The notes under the pieces: generated by a model
Database searches by the model: none
What the model was told of the DNA's origin: nothing
The model's input: the letters and a program-made list of their open reading frames with translations, nothing else
Shown: positions 33,315-41,641 of the stretch, in pieces
Numbering within the stretch: position 1 is the stretch's first letter
Layout of the letters: each line of letters opens with the position of its first letter
Source of the DNA: Synergistaceae bacterium
GTDB taxonomy: Bacteria; Synergistota; Synergistia; Synergistales; Aminobacteriaceae
DNA length: 50,572 bases
Direction of reading: 5' to 3'
Assembly: GCA_017455085.1 (NCBI GenBank)
Contig: JAFTBT010000069.1
Location: 1-50,572, forward strand
Made by a program: the position numbers and the translations under genes

Positions 33315-33828
33315 CAGGCACTCTTCTCGCTCACGAAAGGGCTTCACGCTCCTAGAGATATTGATTGTGGTGATGATCATCGGCATGATGGCTTCGGTAG
33401 CTGTGCCGAGAATCTCCCACCAGTTCGAGCCGTATTCAGCAGTGTTGCAGCGAGCTTTTGAGGAAGCCGGGAATTTGGCTCTGTCTGGGACTCCGGTGAG
33501 GCTTTCGGTGAAGAAGGATACCGCCAAGCAGCGAGGAAGTATTATCGCAGAAGCACTCATGAAGAAGGAAGAACCTGCTGACAGTTTGAGCGTGTTTCTG
33601 GGGACGGCGGCGAATAAGCCCGTAGTACTTGAGTGGCAGAGGCTCAAGCTGAAGAATGCTCCTGAAGGCGACGGGTGGAAGTTTAATCCGGAGATCATAT
33701 ATTTCTACACGGATGGGTCATGTTCACCTGCGAGGATAAGCTATGCTCCGCAAGGTGTATCGGATTTTGATGCGGATGAATATGTGCTGACGGTGACGGG
33801 GTATTGCGTGATGCTTGAGAAGAAGTGA
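33307..33828 (+). CDS. gspH: T2SS minor pseudopilin GspH-like
   Basis: 173 residues with prepilin leader MTSRHSSRSRKG, cleavage before FTLLEILIVVMIIG, Glu at mature position 5, and a globular domain of about 130 residues with beta-strand pattern. The size and place directly after gspG fit GspH. The ATG overlaps the gspG stop by 8 bp. It is followed by a strong terminator, so gspGH form a two-gene unit. GspI cannot be fully excluded. Confidence 0.82.
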   Translation: MTSRHSSRSRKGFTLLEILIVVMIIGMMASVAVPRISHQFEPYSAVLQRAFEEAGNLALSGTPVRLSVKKDTAKQRGSIIAEALMKKEEPADSLSVFLGTAANKPVVLEWQRLKLKNAPEGDGWKFNPEIIYFYTDGSCSPARISYAPQGVSDFDADEYVLTVTGYCVMLEKK

Positions 33829-33844
33829 GGCAATGAAACGAGAG

Positions 33845-33876
33845 CCGGGATTCCTAGAGAGGAGTCCCGGTTTTTT
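33845..33876 (+). terminator. Strong intrinsic terminator after gspGH
   Basis: An 11-bp stem (33845-33855 with 33860-33870, one G-U pair) with a 4-nt loop is followed by six T. It lies between gspH and the convergent surface protein gene. Confidence 0.9.
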
Positions 33877-33887
33877 GTGCGGTGAGT

Positions 33888-35936
33888 TTAAGCGGAGTGA
33901 TGAAGTTTCCTGAAGAGGGCTACGAGAACGATAAACCCAGAGAGTCCAGCGAAAGCCTCACAGCCGCCGCCGGATGAGCCTACCGAACCTTTAGGAGGGT
34001 TGACGGTGATGGAGAGGGATTTTTCCGCAGAGAGAGAGCCGGATGTTGCTCTGACGGTGAAGGAGGAAGAGCCTGATGTTGTGGGAGTGCCGGAGATTGT
34101 GCCGGAGGAGGAAAGTGTGAGGCCAGCGGGGAGAGTTCCGGAGATGAGCGACCAGATTACGCCTGAGGAGTTTGCGGTGAGTGTGGTGGAGTATGCTGTG
34201 CCTGTAGTGCCTGACGGGAGGGTAGTGGTGGTGATGACGAGTGCTGAGGGTGTGGGTGTGGGGTCAGGTGTGGGTGTGGGTGTAACATCCGGGCTGGTGG
34301 GTGTGGGTTTGGGGTCTGCTGAGGCAGGGTAGAATTGCCACTGATACCGCGCTGATTTTTCGGAGTTCTCCCAAGTACGATAGCGCACTGTGATGCTGTC
34401 CATGTTGCTTAAGTCCTGCGGTTCGTCAAGCGTCCATGTTCCTGATGAAGTGTTGTACATCCAGTTGGACCAGTAATCGTACCCCGTTACGTCAGGCGAA
34501 ATGCGGCCAAAACGAATCCGGAAGTTTGTCCTGTATGGCAGTGCTAATGCCCGAGATGTGTCCGATGATGTTACCATCCTGAAGTTTACAGCCGTAAGTT
34601 TTCCGTCTGCGCTCACAAGCTCAATATACGGCACACCTTCCGCTAACTGCTGAGCTGTGGACTTGAAGCTGCTGATTGTTGCGCTGCCGTTGAGGCTGGG
34701 TTCTGTCGGGAATGTCCATGTTATAGTCCTGCCCGGTAAATTTGTTTCAGCGTCCTTCCTGAAGTCGATGAGTACGCCGTTTTCGTCAATGGGCTGATAT
34801 TCCAGATAAGTATCTCCGGGTGCTACGTTGCGGCGCATTTTCAGCGTGAATGCCTTATCCGTGCCAGCCGGTATAGTTTCGAGTACTTCACCCGGAATGT
34901 TCTCATCCCTCGTTTCGCTATTGTTCCCGAGTGTGTAGCCTCCGCCGGGAATCGTTAGGCTTCCTTCTGTCATGAAATGCCGTGCCTCCGCAATGATGCT
35001 TTCATCCGCTTGAACGTCAAAGAACATCTCAACGAATCTTGCTTTGCTGTAGTCAGATTTTCCGTTCACCAATGAAGCGTTGAAGGTGTGATTCTCGTAC
35101 AGCCAAGTTTCCGGCTCTGACGGCTTGCAGAAGTACCACTGATATATACGCTCCGCACTGCCTTCTCCGTAATTCCACGCAGCAAGTATGAATTGTATAT
35201 CGGCCTCATTAATCGGGCTGTCAAATGTTACCTCACCTGAAACAGGATTCCCTGCCTCGATATATTCCCACTGGTTAGCATATAGATAATATCCGCCTAC
35301 GTCCCAAACACCAAATACTCTGAAGCCGACATTGAAATCGAACGTTACGGCCTCTGATGTGTTGTTGGGATTCACCACGCGCCAACGAAGACCAGTAACC
35401 TGACTTCCTGAACTGATATACTCAACATAAGGGACATACAACTCTAACTGCTCTTGAGTCGTCATGTAATCGGGAAATATAGCCTGCCTGTTATAGGACG
35501 GCTTATCGGGAAAATTCCAGCTCACATTTACGCCGTTGAGTCCATCATCAGCTGAGAGACAAAACACAATATAGTCCCCCATTGCTGTGGTTGGCATATA
35601 CACAAGCCCCCCTCCTACGTCCATTGTAGACGCAAGCCCGAACGTGCGCTGAGTCCCTGAGTTTGTCAACATACCACCGTTTCTGCCGTTCCAGAAGGAA
35701 TAATTACCCCCAGAGAATGTCATACTGCCAGTGAGATTCACATCCTCCTGTGTTGCGACACCGCTCCAATCCGCAGCCGCAGACCAGATTCCCAAAAACC
35801 TCGCGTTTGTGTAATCTGGCTTGCCGTTCACAAAATCGGTAATGGAGCGGTGAGCAGTATTCAGCATCCAGTCTGCAAACGCACATGTACACCACAATAC
35901 TACTACTACTAAACACGCTAAAAATTTTCTGACCAT
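33888..35936 (-). CDS. Surface protein with Ig-like domain and Synergist-CTERM sorting signal
   Basis: 682 residues from [17 protein letters not shown] lies 11 bases before this ATG, and the in-frame start 21 codons earlier would bury the signal peptide. Signal peptide about 1-21 (cut after CAFA). Then two related blocks of about 260 residues (each beginning [23 protein letters not shown] or [17 protein letters not shown]), a PT-rich linker (about 545-575), one putative-Ig (He_PIG-type) domain with [18 protein letters not shown], and the C-terminal GSSGGGC, hydrophobic helix and basic end of the Synergist-CTERM signal. It is expected to be exported, cut at the tail and anchored or released at the surface. 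Function unknown; adhesion is a guess. A 5-copy heptamer lies in its leader. Confidence 0.85.
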   Translation of the reverse strand: MVRKFLACLVVVVLWCTCAFADWMLNTAHRSITDFVNGKPDYTNARFLGIWSAAADWSGVATQEDVNLTGSMTFSGGNYSFWNGRNGGMLTNSGTQRTFGLASTMDVGGGLVYMPTTAMGDYIVFCLSADDGLNGVNVSWNFPDKPSYNRQAIFPDYMTTQEQLELYVPYVEYISSGSQVTGLRWRVVNPNNTSEAVTFDFNVGFRVFGVWDVGGYYLYANQWEYIEAGNPVSGEVTFDSPINEADIQFILAAWNYGEGSAERIYQWYFCKPSEPETWLYENHTFNASLVNGKSDYSKARFVEMFFDVQADESIIAEARHFMTEGSLTIPGGGYTLGNNSETRDENIPGEVLETIPAGTDKAFTLKMRRNVAPGDTYLEYQPIDENGVLIDFRKDAETNLPGRTITWTFPTEPSLNGSATISSFKSTAQQLAEGVPYIELVSADGKLTAVNFRMVTSSDTSRALALPYRTNFRIRFGRISPDVTGYDYWSNWMYNTSSGTWTLDEPQDLSNMDSITVRYRTWENSEKSARYQWQFYPASADPKPTPTSPDVTPTPTPDPTPTPSALVITTTTLPSGTTGTAYSTTLTANSSGVIWSLISGTLPAGLTLSSSGTISGTPTTSGSSSFTVRATSGSLSAEKSLSITVNPPKGSVGSSGGGCEAFAGLSGFIVLVALFRKLHHSA

Positions 35937-36190
35937 AATATACGCGTCTCCTTTCAGACACAAAAAATCGCCCTCATGCTCAGAATCCCTTCCAAGCACA
36001 AGAGCGTCGGTCTCTGTGTATCGTCAGTGCAGACTCATTTAGTGCATAATCATATGCGTAGTCCGTAGTCCGTAGTCCGTAGTCCGTAGTCCGATTTTAG
36101 CCGCTACAAGCACTTTTGTCTACACTCCTTCTGCTGAATTTTGCTGTGATTTTACGAGATTATACCATATCCTGCAATCCGTGTTGCAAA
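35937..36190 (-). promoter_or_regulatory. Long leader region of the Synergist-CTERM protein gene
   Basis: 254 bp without a gene. On the minus strand an extended -10, TG-G-TATAAT, lies at 36167-36159. Transcription from it would give a leader of about 215 nt that contains the heptamer array (36057-36093). A second possible -10 (TATGAT, 36054-36049) lies just past the array. The long leader suggests post-transcriptional or spacing-dependent control. Confidence 0.5.
36057..36093. repeat. Heptamer tandem repeat (cgtagtc)5 plus partial unit
   Basis: Five perfect copies of a 7-bp unit plus two bases of a sixth, in the leader of the Synergist-CTERM protein gene about 120 bp before its ATG. Seen directly. 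Confidence 0.97.
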
Positions 36191-37327
36191 TCACATCACC
36201 CCTTCAGCAATCACTTCACAGATTCTTTTCAGGTCGCAGCGTTTTAGTGTGGCATCCCTGCCTTCCCGAGCAAGAGCCTCTATCTCTGACTCATGTGTAC
36301 ACGCATACAGCAAGTTCTTGGCCAGCCCGTCAACATCGTCTACTGGACTTCCCAGAGCATACCTGAAGTTTTCGGTGAGTGTTCTGGTTGAGGGTATATC
36401 TGTCGCAACAGCAAAACATCCCTGCATCATCGCCTCTGTCAACGCAATTCCGAAGCTCTCCCAACGTGAAGGGAATGCGAAAATTTTTGCGTCCCTGTAC
36501 ATGTCCATGAGGGTCTGTCTGTCGCGAATCTCTCCGGTGAAGATCACGCGTTCCCTAAGTTCTGGGTGTACAGCGTGAAAATCATCTACTATGTCCTGTT
36601 CTGTGATCCTCCCCGCAAGTTTCAGCGTCCATTCCGGAATCTGCCCTGCTATCTTTGCGAATGCCTCAAGCAGTGTGCGCGTACCCTTTTCGCGCTCCGT
36701 TCTGCCTGCGTAGAAAATCGTGTTGCTGCGTTCACTAAACGGCCGGAAGGGCTGAATCTCGTTCTGGAGTATTGGGTTGGGAACACAAATTATTTTGCGC
36801 CCCCAGTCTTCGGATAAGAGTTTATCGTTGCCCTCAAGTTCTGTGCTAACGCAGTCGGAGTGTTTCACCAGCCAGCGGTACAGCGAACGTTTCCAGAATG
36901 AGCCTCTGCCAGTGTTGCGATAAGCTCCGTCAAATTTCAGGTATATTTTGCCCTTAGGGTTAAGCAGCTTGTAGATAAACGCAAATAAAAATGACTTAAA
37001 GATCGGATGAAATATATTGAATAAATCGATACGCCGGGCATTTTTGGCAATCCAGATACACGCATCTATGATCCAGTTCTTTGAAATTCTAGGGATAAAC
37101 TCCATACGTACGCCAGGAAGATATTTCAAGTTGAGATAGTCTCCGTTTTCGTAAGTTGCTATGAAGGAATCATAACCGTGATAAGTCATCATGCCCAATG
37201 CTAACGGGCCTAATTCTTTAGTCAGATGTACGTTAGCTATATTGGAAATTATGCAAAAGGTGTGTCTGCTGTCTGTTGTCTGCTGTCTGTTGTCTGTTGT
37301 CTGTTGTCTGTTGTCTGTTTTTAACAT
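36191..37327 (-). CDS. Glycosyltransferase family 4 protein with a heptamer tract at its N-terminus (candidate phase-variable)
   Basis: 378 residues from the ATG at 37327, which has GGAGG 5 bases upstream; the frame is open 38 codons further but without a ribosome-binding site. Residues 4-22 (TDNRQQTTDNRQQTTDSRH) are the translation of an 8-copy heptamer and are not part of the enzyme fold. The GT-B body follows: HLTKELGPLALGMMTYHGY in the N domain, VPNPIL, IFYAGRTEREKGTRTLLEAF, and the E-x7-E signature in WESFGIALTEAMMQG (about 303-317). It should transfer a sugar during surface glycan synthesis. A one-unit change in the tract would shift the frame, so expression is probably on in this sequence and can be switched off. 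Confidence 0.88.
   Translation of the reverse strand: MLKTDNRQQTTDNRQQTTDSRHTFCIISNIANVHLTKELGPLALGMMTYHGYDSFIATYENGDYLNLKYLPGVRMEFIPRISKNWIIDACIWIAKNARRIDLFNIFHPIFKSFLFAFIYKLLNPKGKIYLKFDGAYRNTGRGSFWKRSLYRWLVKHSDCVSTELEGNDKLLSEDWGRKIICVPNPILQNEIQPFRPFSERSNTIFYAGRTEREKGTRTLLEAFAKIAGQIPEWTLKLAGRITEQDIVDDFHAVHPELRERVIFTGEIRDRQTLMDMYRDAKIFAFPSRWESFGIALTEAMMQGCFAVATDIPSTRTLTENFRYALGSPVDDVDGLAKNLLYACTHESEIEALAREGRDATLKRCDLKRICEVIAEGVM
37263..37318. repeat. Heptamer tandem repeat, 8 units, inside the glycosyltransferase gene
   Basis: Eight 7-bp units on the plus strand: six tgtctgt and two tgtctgc variants, 56 bp. On the coding strand it is an ACAGACA repeat that begins three codons after the start. 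Confidence 0.97.
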
Positions 37328-37403
37328 TGTAGCCTCCATAAAGTTATATGTCAATCGATGAATTACAGGTTTATGATAATAATTTTTTACGAGTTTTGCA
37401 ATC

Positions 37404-37412
37404 TGGTATAAT
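37404..37412 (+). promoter_or_regulatory. Extended -10 promoter for the plus-strand housekeeping run
   Basis: TG-G-TATAAT about 45 bp upstream of the deoxynucleoside kinase TTG. On the opposite strand TTGCAA (37401-37396) and TATCAT with 17-bp spacing could drive the glycosyltransferase, so the two promoters overlap. Confidence 0.6.
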
Positions 37413-37456
37413 CGCATAATTCTTACACATACTATTTTCACAAAGGAGTCTATATT

Positions 37457-38110
37457 TTGGGTCAGATTCAGATCATCGTTGAAGGAATGACCGCAAGCGG
37501 AAAATCTACTGTCGTTAATCTACTCTCTGAACGTCTCGGCTTCAAGATTATGCCTGAAGAGTTCCGAGACCCCTTAGACCTGCTCAGCCGCTTTCACCAC
37601 GACAACCGCTGGGCTTTTCCCATGCAGTTAAACTTTCTAGTAACACGTTTTGCTCAGTATCTATGTGCCAGCGAAGAAAACGACTACATCATGGACAGGA
37701 GCATCTTCGGCGATAAAGTCTATGCCAAACTCTACTACAGGGACGGATATTTTTCCGACAGTCAGCTCGGCTGCTACCTGACACTCTATGATTCGCTCTT
37801 GAGGTACGTGAAATTCCCCCGATTGCTTGTGCTGGTCCGGTGTCCATTTGACGAGATCATGAGGCGCATCCACGCACGCGGCAGGCAGGACGAAATAGAC
37901 GCAGGAGAATCTTACTGGAGAAGTCTGTACGACGCATACATGCCATTTCTGGATTTCGTGAAGTCAGAGATTGCCGGAGAGCTGAACTGCATAGAGCTTG
38001 ACTTGTCAGACCCGAAGTTCATTCACACGCCCGCAATGGTTGATGAATTTTTAGAGCGTGTAAAATCATTTTTCCCTGAGCGCAATTTTCCAGACAGCAA
38101 CCCTTCATGA
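37457..38110 (+). CDS. Deoxynucleoside kinase family protein
   Basis: 217 residues with the P-loop GMTASGKST (10-18), a Glu in MPEEF as general base region, the DRS motif DRSIFGDKVYA (about 79-89), and the lid arginines in RRIHARGRQDE. This is the dNK/dGK-dAK family (salvage of deoxyribonucleosides to monophosphates), not thymidylate kinase, which lacks DRS. The nucleoside preferred cannot be told. TTG start with AAAGGAG about 9 bases upstream. It overlaps the NIF3 gene by 4 bp. Confidence 0.85.
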   Translation: MGQIQIIVEGMTASGKSTVVNLLSERLGFKIMPEEFRDPLDLLSRFHHDNRWAFPMQLNFLVTRFAQYLCASEENDYIMDRSIFGDKVYAKLYYRDGYFSDSQLGCYLTLYDSLLRYVKFPRLLVLVRCPFDEIMRRIHARGRQDEIDAGESYWRSLYDAYMPFLDFVKSEIAGELNCIELDLSDPKFIHTPAMVDEFLERVKSFFPERNFPDSNPS

Positions 38111-38862
38111 AGATACGTGAACTTTTGGAGCATATAGACACATTTGCGCCGTTCTCCCTCGCTGAAGACTGGGACAACTCCGGCCTTCTAGTGGGCAGTC
38201 TTGACGCTGAAGTCGAGAGAGTCGCCGTATGCCTTGACGCTGTGAGCAATGCAGTTCTCGGTGCGGAAGAGCGCGGGTGCAACGTGATGGTGTGTCATCA
38301 TCCTGTGATATTCAGGGGCGTGAAGAGCATCACTGACATTTCGGAGCAGGGCAGGGCAATTCTTGAGGCAGTACGTAGAAATATTAGCATCATTGCTGCA
38401 CATACCAACTGGGACAAAGCCCCCGGCGGCGTGAACGACACACTTGCTGCATTGCTTGGCCTGAAGGATACACAGCCCCTTGACGAGCTGGGAGTCGTTG
38501 GGAGATTGCCCGCTGGGATGTTCCGGCCTGCGTTTCTGGAACACGTCAAAGCCTCGTGGGGACTGACGCACATAGATTGCTACGGACAGCCTGCAAAGAT
38601 CTCGCGTGTAGCACTTTGCGGAGGGTCTGGCTCAGAATTTTGGAGGGCGGCCAAAAAGCTCAAGGCAGATATTTACTTGACGGCAGACATGAAATATCAC
38701 GAACTCTCTGACGCGGTGAACGAAGGGCTTGCGATTGGAGTCATCAATCACGGAGAAATGGAGAGGGCATCAATCCCGGAACTTGCACGAAAAATATCAC
38801 TCGGCGGATTCATGACGGAGATACTTGACGTGAAAGCACTTCCCGAACCGCTGAGAATCTAG
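38107..38862 (+). CDS. NIF3-like dinuclear metal-centre protein
   Basis: 251 residues of the Nif3/YbgI/YqfO family. Metal ligands are visible in CHHPVIF (His64, His65), AHTNWD (His99, Asp103) and a late NHGEMER. The family forms hexameric toroids; members are often annotated as GTP cyclohydrolase I type 2, but the true function is unsettled. It is the short form without the inserted PII-like domain. Coupled to the kinase upstream by ATGA overlap. Confidence 0.92.
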   Translation: MKIRELLEHIDTFAPFSLAEDWDNSGLLVGSLDAEVERVAVCLDAVSNAVLGAEERGCNVMVCHHPVIFRGVKSITDISEQGRAILEAVRRNISIIAAHTNWDKAPGGVNDTLAALLGLKDTQPLDELGVVGRLPAGMFRPAFLEHVKASWGLTHIDCYGQPAKISRVALCGGSGSEFWRAAKKLKADIYLTADMKYHELSDAVNEGLAIGVINHGEMERASIPELARKISLGGFMTEILDVKALPEPLRI

Positions 38863-38875
38863 GAGATATATTCTT

Positions 38876-39211
38876 ATGGAGAAGAATCACGAAGAACTTG
38901 TAGAGATATTAGCGGAGGCATGGAAAAATCTGGATGCTTCCGAACTGCTTAACTATATTCACCCCGATTTTCAGTACGACTCGCAGTGGGTGTTTCGCTC
39001 TATGTACGGAGACGAATACCCCGGCTACATTACCGGCCAATTCCGAACGATAAAGAACGTTGCATCAAAAGTTGAAGTGTCCATAGTTTACGACAATGTT
39101 TTTTACGGTGGAACTATGGTGAAACTTGTACAGGATGAAACACGAGTCGGCTGCCTGAGAATCAAGACTAAGGACGGAAAAATCTCGAAGATGGATATGT
39201 GCATGTTTTAA
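38876..39211 (+). CDS. Small SnoaL/NTF2-like protein
   Basis: 111 residues. The helix-then-curved-sheet pattern (EELVEILAEAWKNLDASELLNYIHPDFQYDS, then VEVSIVYDNVFYGGTMVKLVQ) fits the NTF2/SnoaL cone fold, which hosts many unrelated small activities. No catalytic residues can be assigned with confidence. 13 bp after NIF3 and 21 bp before trpS, on the same strand, so co-transcription is likely. Confidence 0.65.
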   Translation: MEKNHEELVEILAEAWKNLDASELLNYIHPDFQYDSQWVFRSMYGDEYPGYITGQFRTIKNVASKVEVSIVYDNVFYGGTMVKLVQDETRVGCLRIKTKDGKISKMDMCMF

Positions 39212-39232
39212 CTGACAGGAGAATTTACACAC

Positions 39233-40246
39233 ATGAAACATAGAGTATTAAGCGCAATGAGACCCACAGGCCCATTACACTTGGGGCATATGGCTGGAGC
39301 TCTGGACAACTTTGTACGCCTGCAGCAGAACGAAGATTACGAATGCTTTTACGCGATAGCTGACTGGCACGCACTCACCTCGAACTATGCCGAATCCGAG
39401 AACACCGGAGAATTTTGCTACACTGCTTTGCTGGATTGGCTGGCTGTTGGGCTTGACCCCGAAAAATCCCCCCTGTTCATTCAGTCGCATGTACCTCAGC
39501 ATGCGGAGTTAGCCCTTGCTCTGGGAATGATTACCCCTTTAGGCTCACTCTACAGGAATCCAACGTACAAGGAGCAGCTCTTCAACATCAGGAATAAGGA
39601 CTTAGGCACGTATGGATTTTTGGGCTATCCTGTCCTGATGGCAGCGGATATATTGCTCTACAAAGCCGAGTTTGTCCCTGTGGGTGAGGATCAGGCCGCA
39701 CACCTCGAACTCAGCCGCGAGATCGTGAGGAAGTTCAACAACTTTTTCGGTGAAGGTCTGCTGGTTGAGCCTCAGCCGCTGTACACCACAACCCCAAAAG
39801 TTCCGGGAACTGACGGCCGCAAAATGAGCAAGTCGTACGGCAACGCTCTGGAGATCTCGGAGAGCGCAGAGTCCATGTGGCAGAAGTTACGCACCATGCT
39901 CACGGATCCGGCGAGGATGCGCCGCAAAGATCCAGGAGACCCCGAAAAATGTCCAGTGTGGGATCTGCACAAGGTCTTCAACCATGACGAAGACGAGAAG
40001 GCCGAAATCTGCGAAGGGTGCAAGTCCGCAGGCATAGGGTGCATTGACTGCAAGAAGAAGCTCAATGTGCATTTGCAGGCCATGATGGAGCCGGTGAGGG
40101 AGCGCAGAGCAAAGTATGAGGGCAAAAAGTCCCTGCTGGATGAGATTCTTGCTGATGGTGCACAGAGAGCAGGCAGGGTAGCGAGGCAGACCATGAGCGA
40201 AGTGTATCCGGCTATGGGTTTGCTGGTGAATCCCAAAAGATTATGA
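39233..40246 (+). CDS. trpS: Tryptophanyl-tRNA synthetase with Fe-S type cysteine motif
   Basis: 337 residues, class I synthetase charging tRNA-Trp. HIGH appears as HLGH (16-19) and KMSKS at 197-201. The C-terminal anticodon-binding part contains Cys240, Cys263, Cys270 and Cys273, spaced C-x22-C-x6-C-x2-C, the spacing described for the [4Fe-4S] cluster of Thermotoga maritima TrpRS. Cys260 lies within the x22 interval. The cluster is thought to sit near the anticodon site. The gene overlaps the next gene by 4 bp. No T-box or attenuator is visible in the 21-bp upstream gap. Enzyme very sure; cluster by motif only. Confidence 0.96.
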   Translation: MKHRVLSAMRPTGPLHLGHMAGALDNFVRLQQNEDYECFYAIADWHALTSNYAESENTGEFCYTALLDWLAVGLDPEKSPLFIQSHVPQHAELALALGMITPLGSLYRNPTYKEQLFNIRNKDLGTYGFLGYPVLMAADILLYKAEFVPVGEDQAAHLELSREIVRKFNNFFGEGLLVEPQPLYTTTPKVPGTDGRKMSKSYGNALEISESAESMWQKLRTMLTDPARMRRKDPGDPEKCPVWDLHKVFNHDEDEKAEICEGCKSAGIGCIDCKKKLNVHLQAMMEPVRERRAKYEGKKSLLDEILADGAQRAGRVARQTMSEVYPAMGLLVNPKRL

Positions 40247-40887
40247 TTGATATTGACGCGTGGCTTGAGGTGTTTTGCGGACGGCTTGATGAGAATTTTT
40301 CGGGCCGGGTGTGGTTCTTAGGCATTCAGGGAAGTTACGCACGAGGCGAAGCAAAAGAGTCCAGCGACATCGATATAGTTGTGATTTTTGACAGGCTCAC
40401 CATAACGGATTTAGCTGCATATCGTGAAATGCTTAATGACCTGCCCGAACGCGAAAAAATATGCGGATTCATCTCCGGACGTGATGAGCTTATGCACTGG
40501 GAAACTTCAGAGCTATTCCACTTCTGCCGTGATACACTGCCCATCAGAGGAAGCCTTGTTGAAGTGCTTGCGCTGGTCAGTAATGAGGCTGTAAATCGCG
40601 CGGTGCTTTCCGGATCGTGCAATATATATCATGCATGTGTGCACAACTTTCTTCACGAAAGGGACGCAGATATTCTTTCAGGTTTGTACAAATCCGCAGC
40701 ATTCGTGATTCAGGCCTCGTACTTCATGAACACAGGGCGGTACGTGAAGAGGCATTGCACACTTGCGAGGCTGGTTAGTCAGGAAGAACGCGAAATACTT
40801 CATCCGGATTCTGGTTTGGGCTTTGATGAACTGTCAGAAAAATTATTCGTCTGGGCTGGCAGAAAAATTGCGGAGGCTAAGAATTAA
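40243..40887 (+). CDS. MNT-type nucleotidyltransferase domain protein
   Basis: 214 residues. The N-terminal domain has the polymerase-beta-like nucleotidyltransferase signature GS-x-DxD: GSYARG (30-35) and SSDIDIVVI (40-48), with Asp42 and Asp44 as metal ligands. The C-terminal half is helical (HACVHNFLHERDADILSGLYKSAAFVIQASYF) and could be a HEPN-like fused helper domain. Relatives include the antitoxin MntA of HEPN-MNT modules and aminoglycoside nucleotidyltransferases. Here both parts are on one chain in a housekeeping operon, so neither toxin-antitoxin nor resistance can be claimed. The ATG overlaps the trpS stop. Confidence 0.7.
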   Translation: MIDIDAWLEVFCGRLDENFSGRVWFLGIQGSYARGEAKESSDIDIVVIFDRLTITDLAAYREMLNDLPEREKICGFISGRDELMHWETSELFHFCRDTLPIRGSLVEVLALVSNEAVNRAVLSGSCNIYHACVHNFLHERDADILSGLYKSAAFVIQASYFMNTGRYVKRHCTLARLVSQEEREILHPDSGLGFDELSEKLFVWAGRKIAEAKN

Positions 40888-40888
40888 T

Positions 40889-41605
40889 ATGAGGCTTAAC
40901 GCGTTTATAGCGTCCTGCGGTGTGGCATCCAGACGCAAAGCCGAAAACATCATCCTTTCCGGAAGGGTACAGGTCAACGGAAAAATCGTACTCGCTCCGT
41001 TCTTTCAGGTTGACCCCGAAAACGACTCTGTTACTCTCGACCGAAAGCCCCTCACTCTCTCGGAACACGCCTATTACGTCATCAATAAGCCCGCAGGCTA
41101 CGTGTGTGCTGCAAGCGACAAATACGACCCCGTTGTTGTCGACCTCATACCCGAACACTCCGGAAGGCTTTACCCTGTGGGCAGGCTTGACCGCGAATCC
41201 GAAGGACTCTTAATCCTCACGAATGACGGCAGTTTTACGCAGAGCATCCTTCACCCGTCAAAGCAGATTCACAAGGAGTACGAGGCATTACTCAACATCC
41301 CTATCAACGCAAAGCAGTTATCACGTTGGCGGAAGGGCTTCGAGATTCTGGAGGGGCATCATGTCGTGCCGGTGAGTGTTGAGATTCTGGACAGAGAACC
41401 CGTGAATCAATGGCTGTCTATCGTGATTGTGGAGGGACTCAAGCGTGAAGTCAGGCTCATGGCGCGCGAGGCAGGCTTCAGAGTCGAGCGGCTCATACGC
41501 AGAAGAATCGGTAATATGGTGCTTGAAAATCTCAATGTCGGTGAATACGCTGGTTTGTCTTTTTCGGAGCTGTACTCTAAAATATTTGACGGTGGAATCG
41601 TTTAA
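40889..41605 (+). CDS. RsuA/RluB family rRNA pseudouridine synthase
   Basis: 238 residues: an N-terminal S4 RNA-binding domain (about 1-48, RLNAFIASCGVASRRKAENII) and the pseudouridine synthase core with YVINKPAGYVC and the catalytic loop GRLDRESEGLLILTNDG, where Asp101 is the nucleophile. The family modifies 16S or 23S rRNA (RsuA, RluB, RluE, RluF); which site cannot be told. The ATG at 40889 is where homology begins, with GGAGG 13 bases upstream; the open frame reaches further back into the previous gene. Confidence 0.93.
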   Translation: MRLNAFIASCGVASRRKAENIILSGRVQVNGKIVLAPFFQVDPENDSVTLDRKPLTLSEHAYYVINKPAGYVCAASDKYDPVVVDLIPEHSGRLYPVGRLDRESEGLLILTNDGSFTQSILHPSKQIHKEYEALLNIPINAKQLSRWRKGFEILEGHHVVPVSVEILDREPVNQWLSIVIVEGLKREVRLMAREAGFRVERLIRRRIGNMVLENLNVGEYAGLSFSELYSKIFDGGIV

Positions 41606-41641
41606 CACATTAATCTTTTCACGAAAAGGGGGCAAAAGTCC

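Noticed and set aside
33888..34332. Plus-strand open frame of about 110 codons at 34000-34332
   Set aside because: It is the antisense of the Ig-like and Pro/Thr-rich linker region of the Synergist-CTERM protein; its Val/Gly/Glu-rich sequence is a shadow.
36057..37318. CRISPR-like array from the two heptamer repeats
   Set aside because: Units are 7 bp with no spacers and no cas genes are nearby; these are simple tandem repeats.
39212..39232. T-box riboswitch or Trp attenuator ahead of trpS
   Set aside because: The gap is 21 bp and holds only the ribosome-binding region.
40243..40887. HEPN-MNT toxin-antitoxin system
   Set aside because: Only one chain is present with no separate HEPN toxin gene carrying an R-x4-6-H motif next to it; the neighbours are housekeeping genes.
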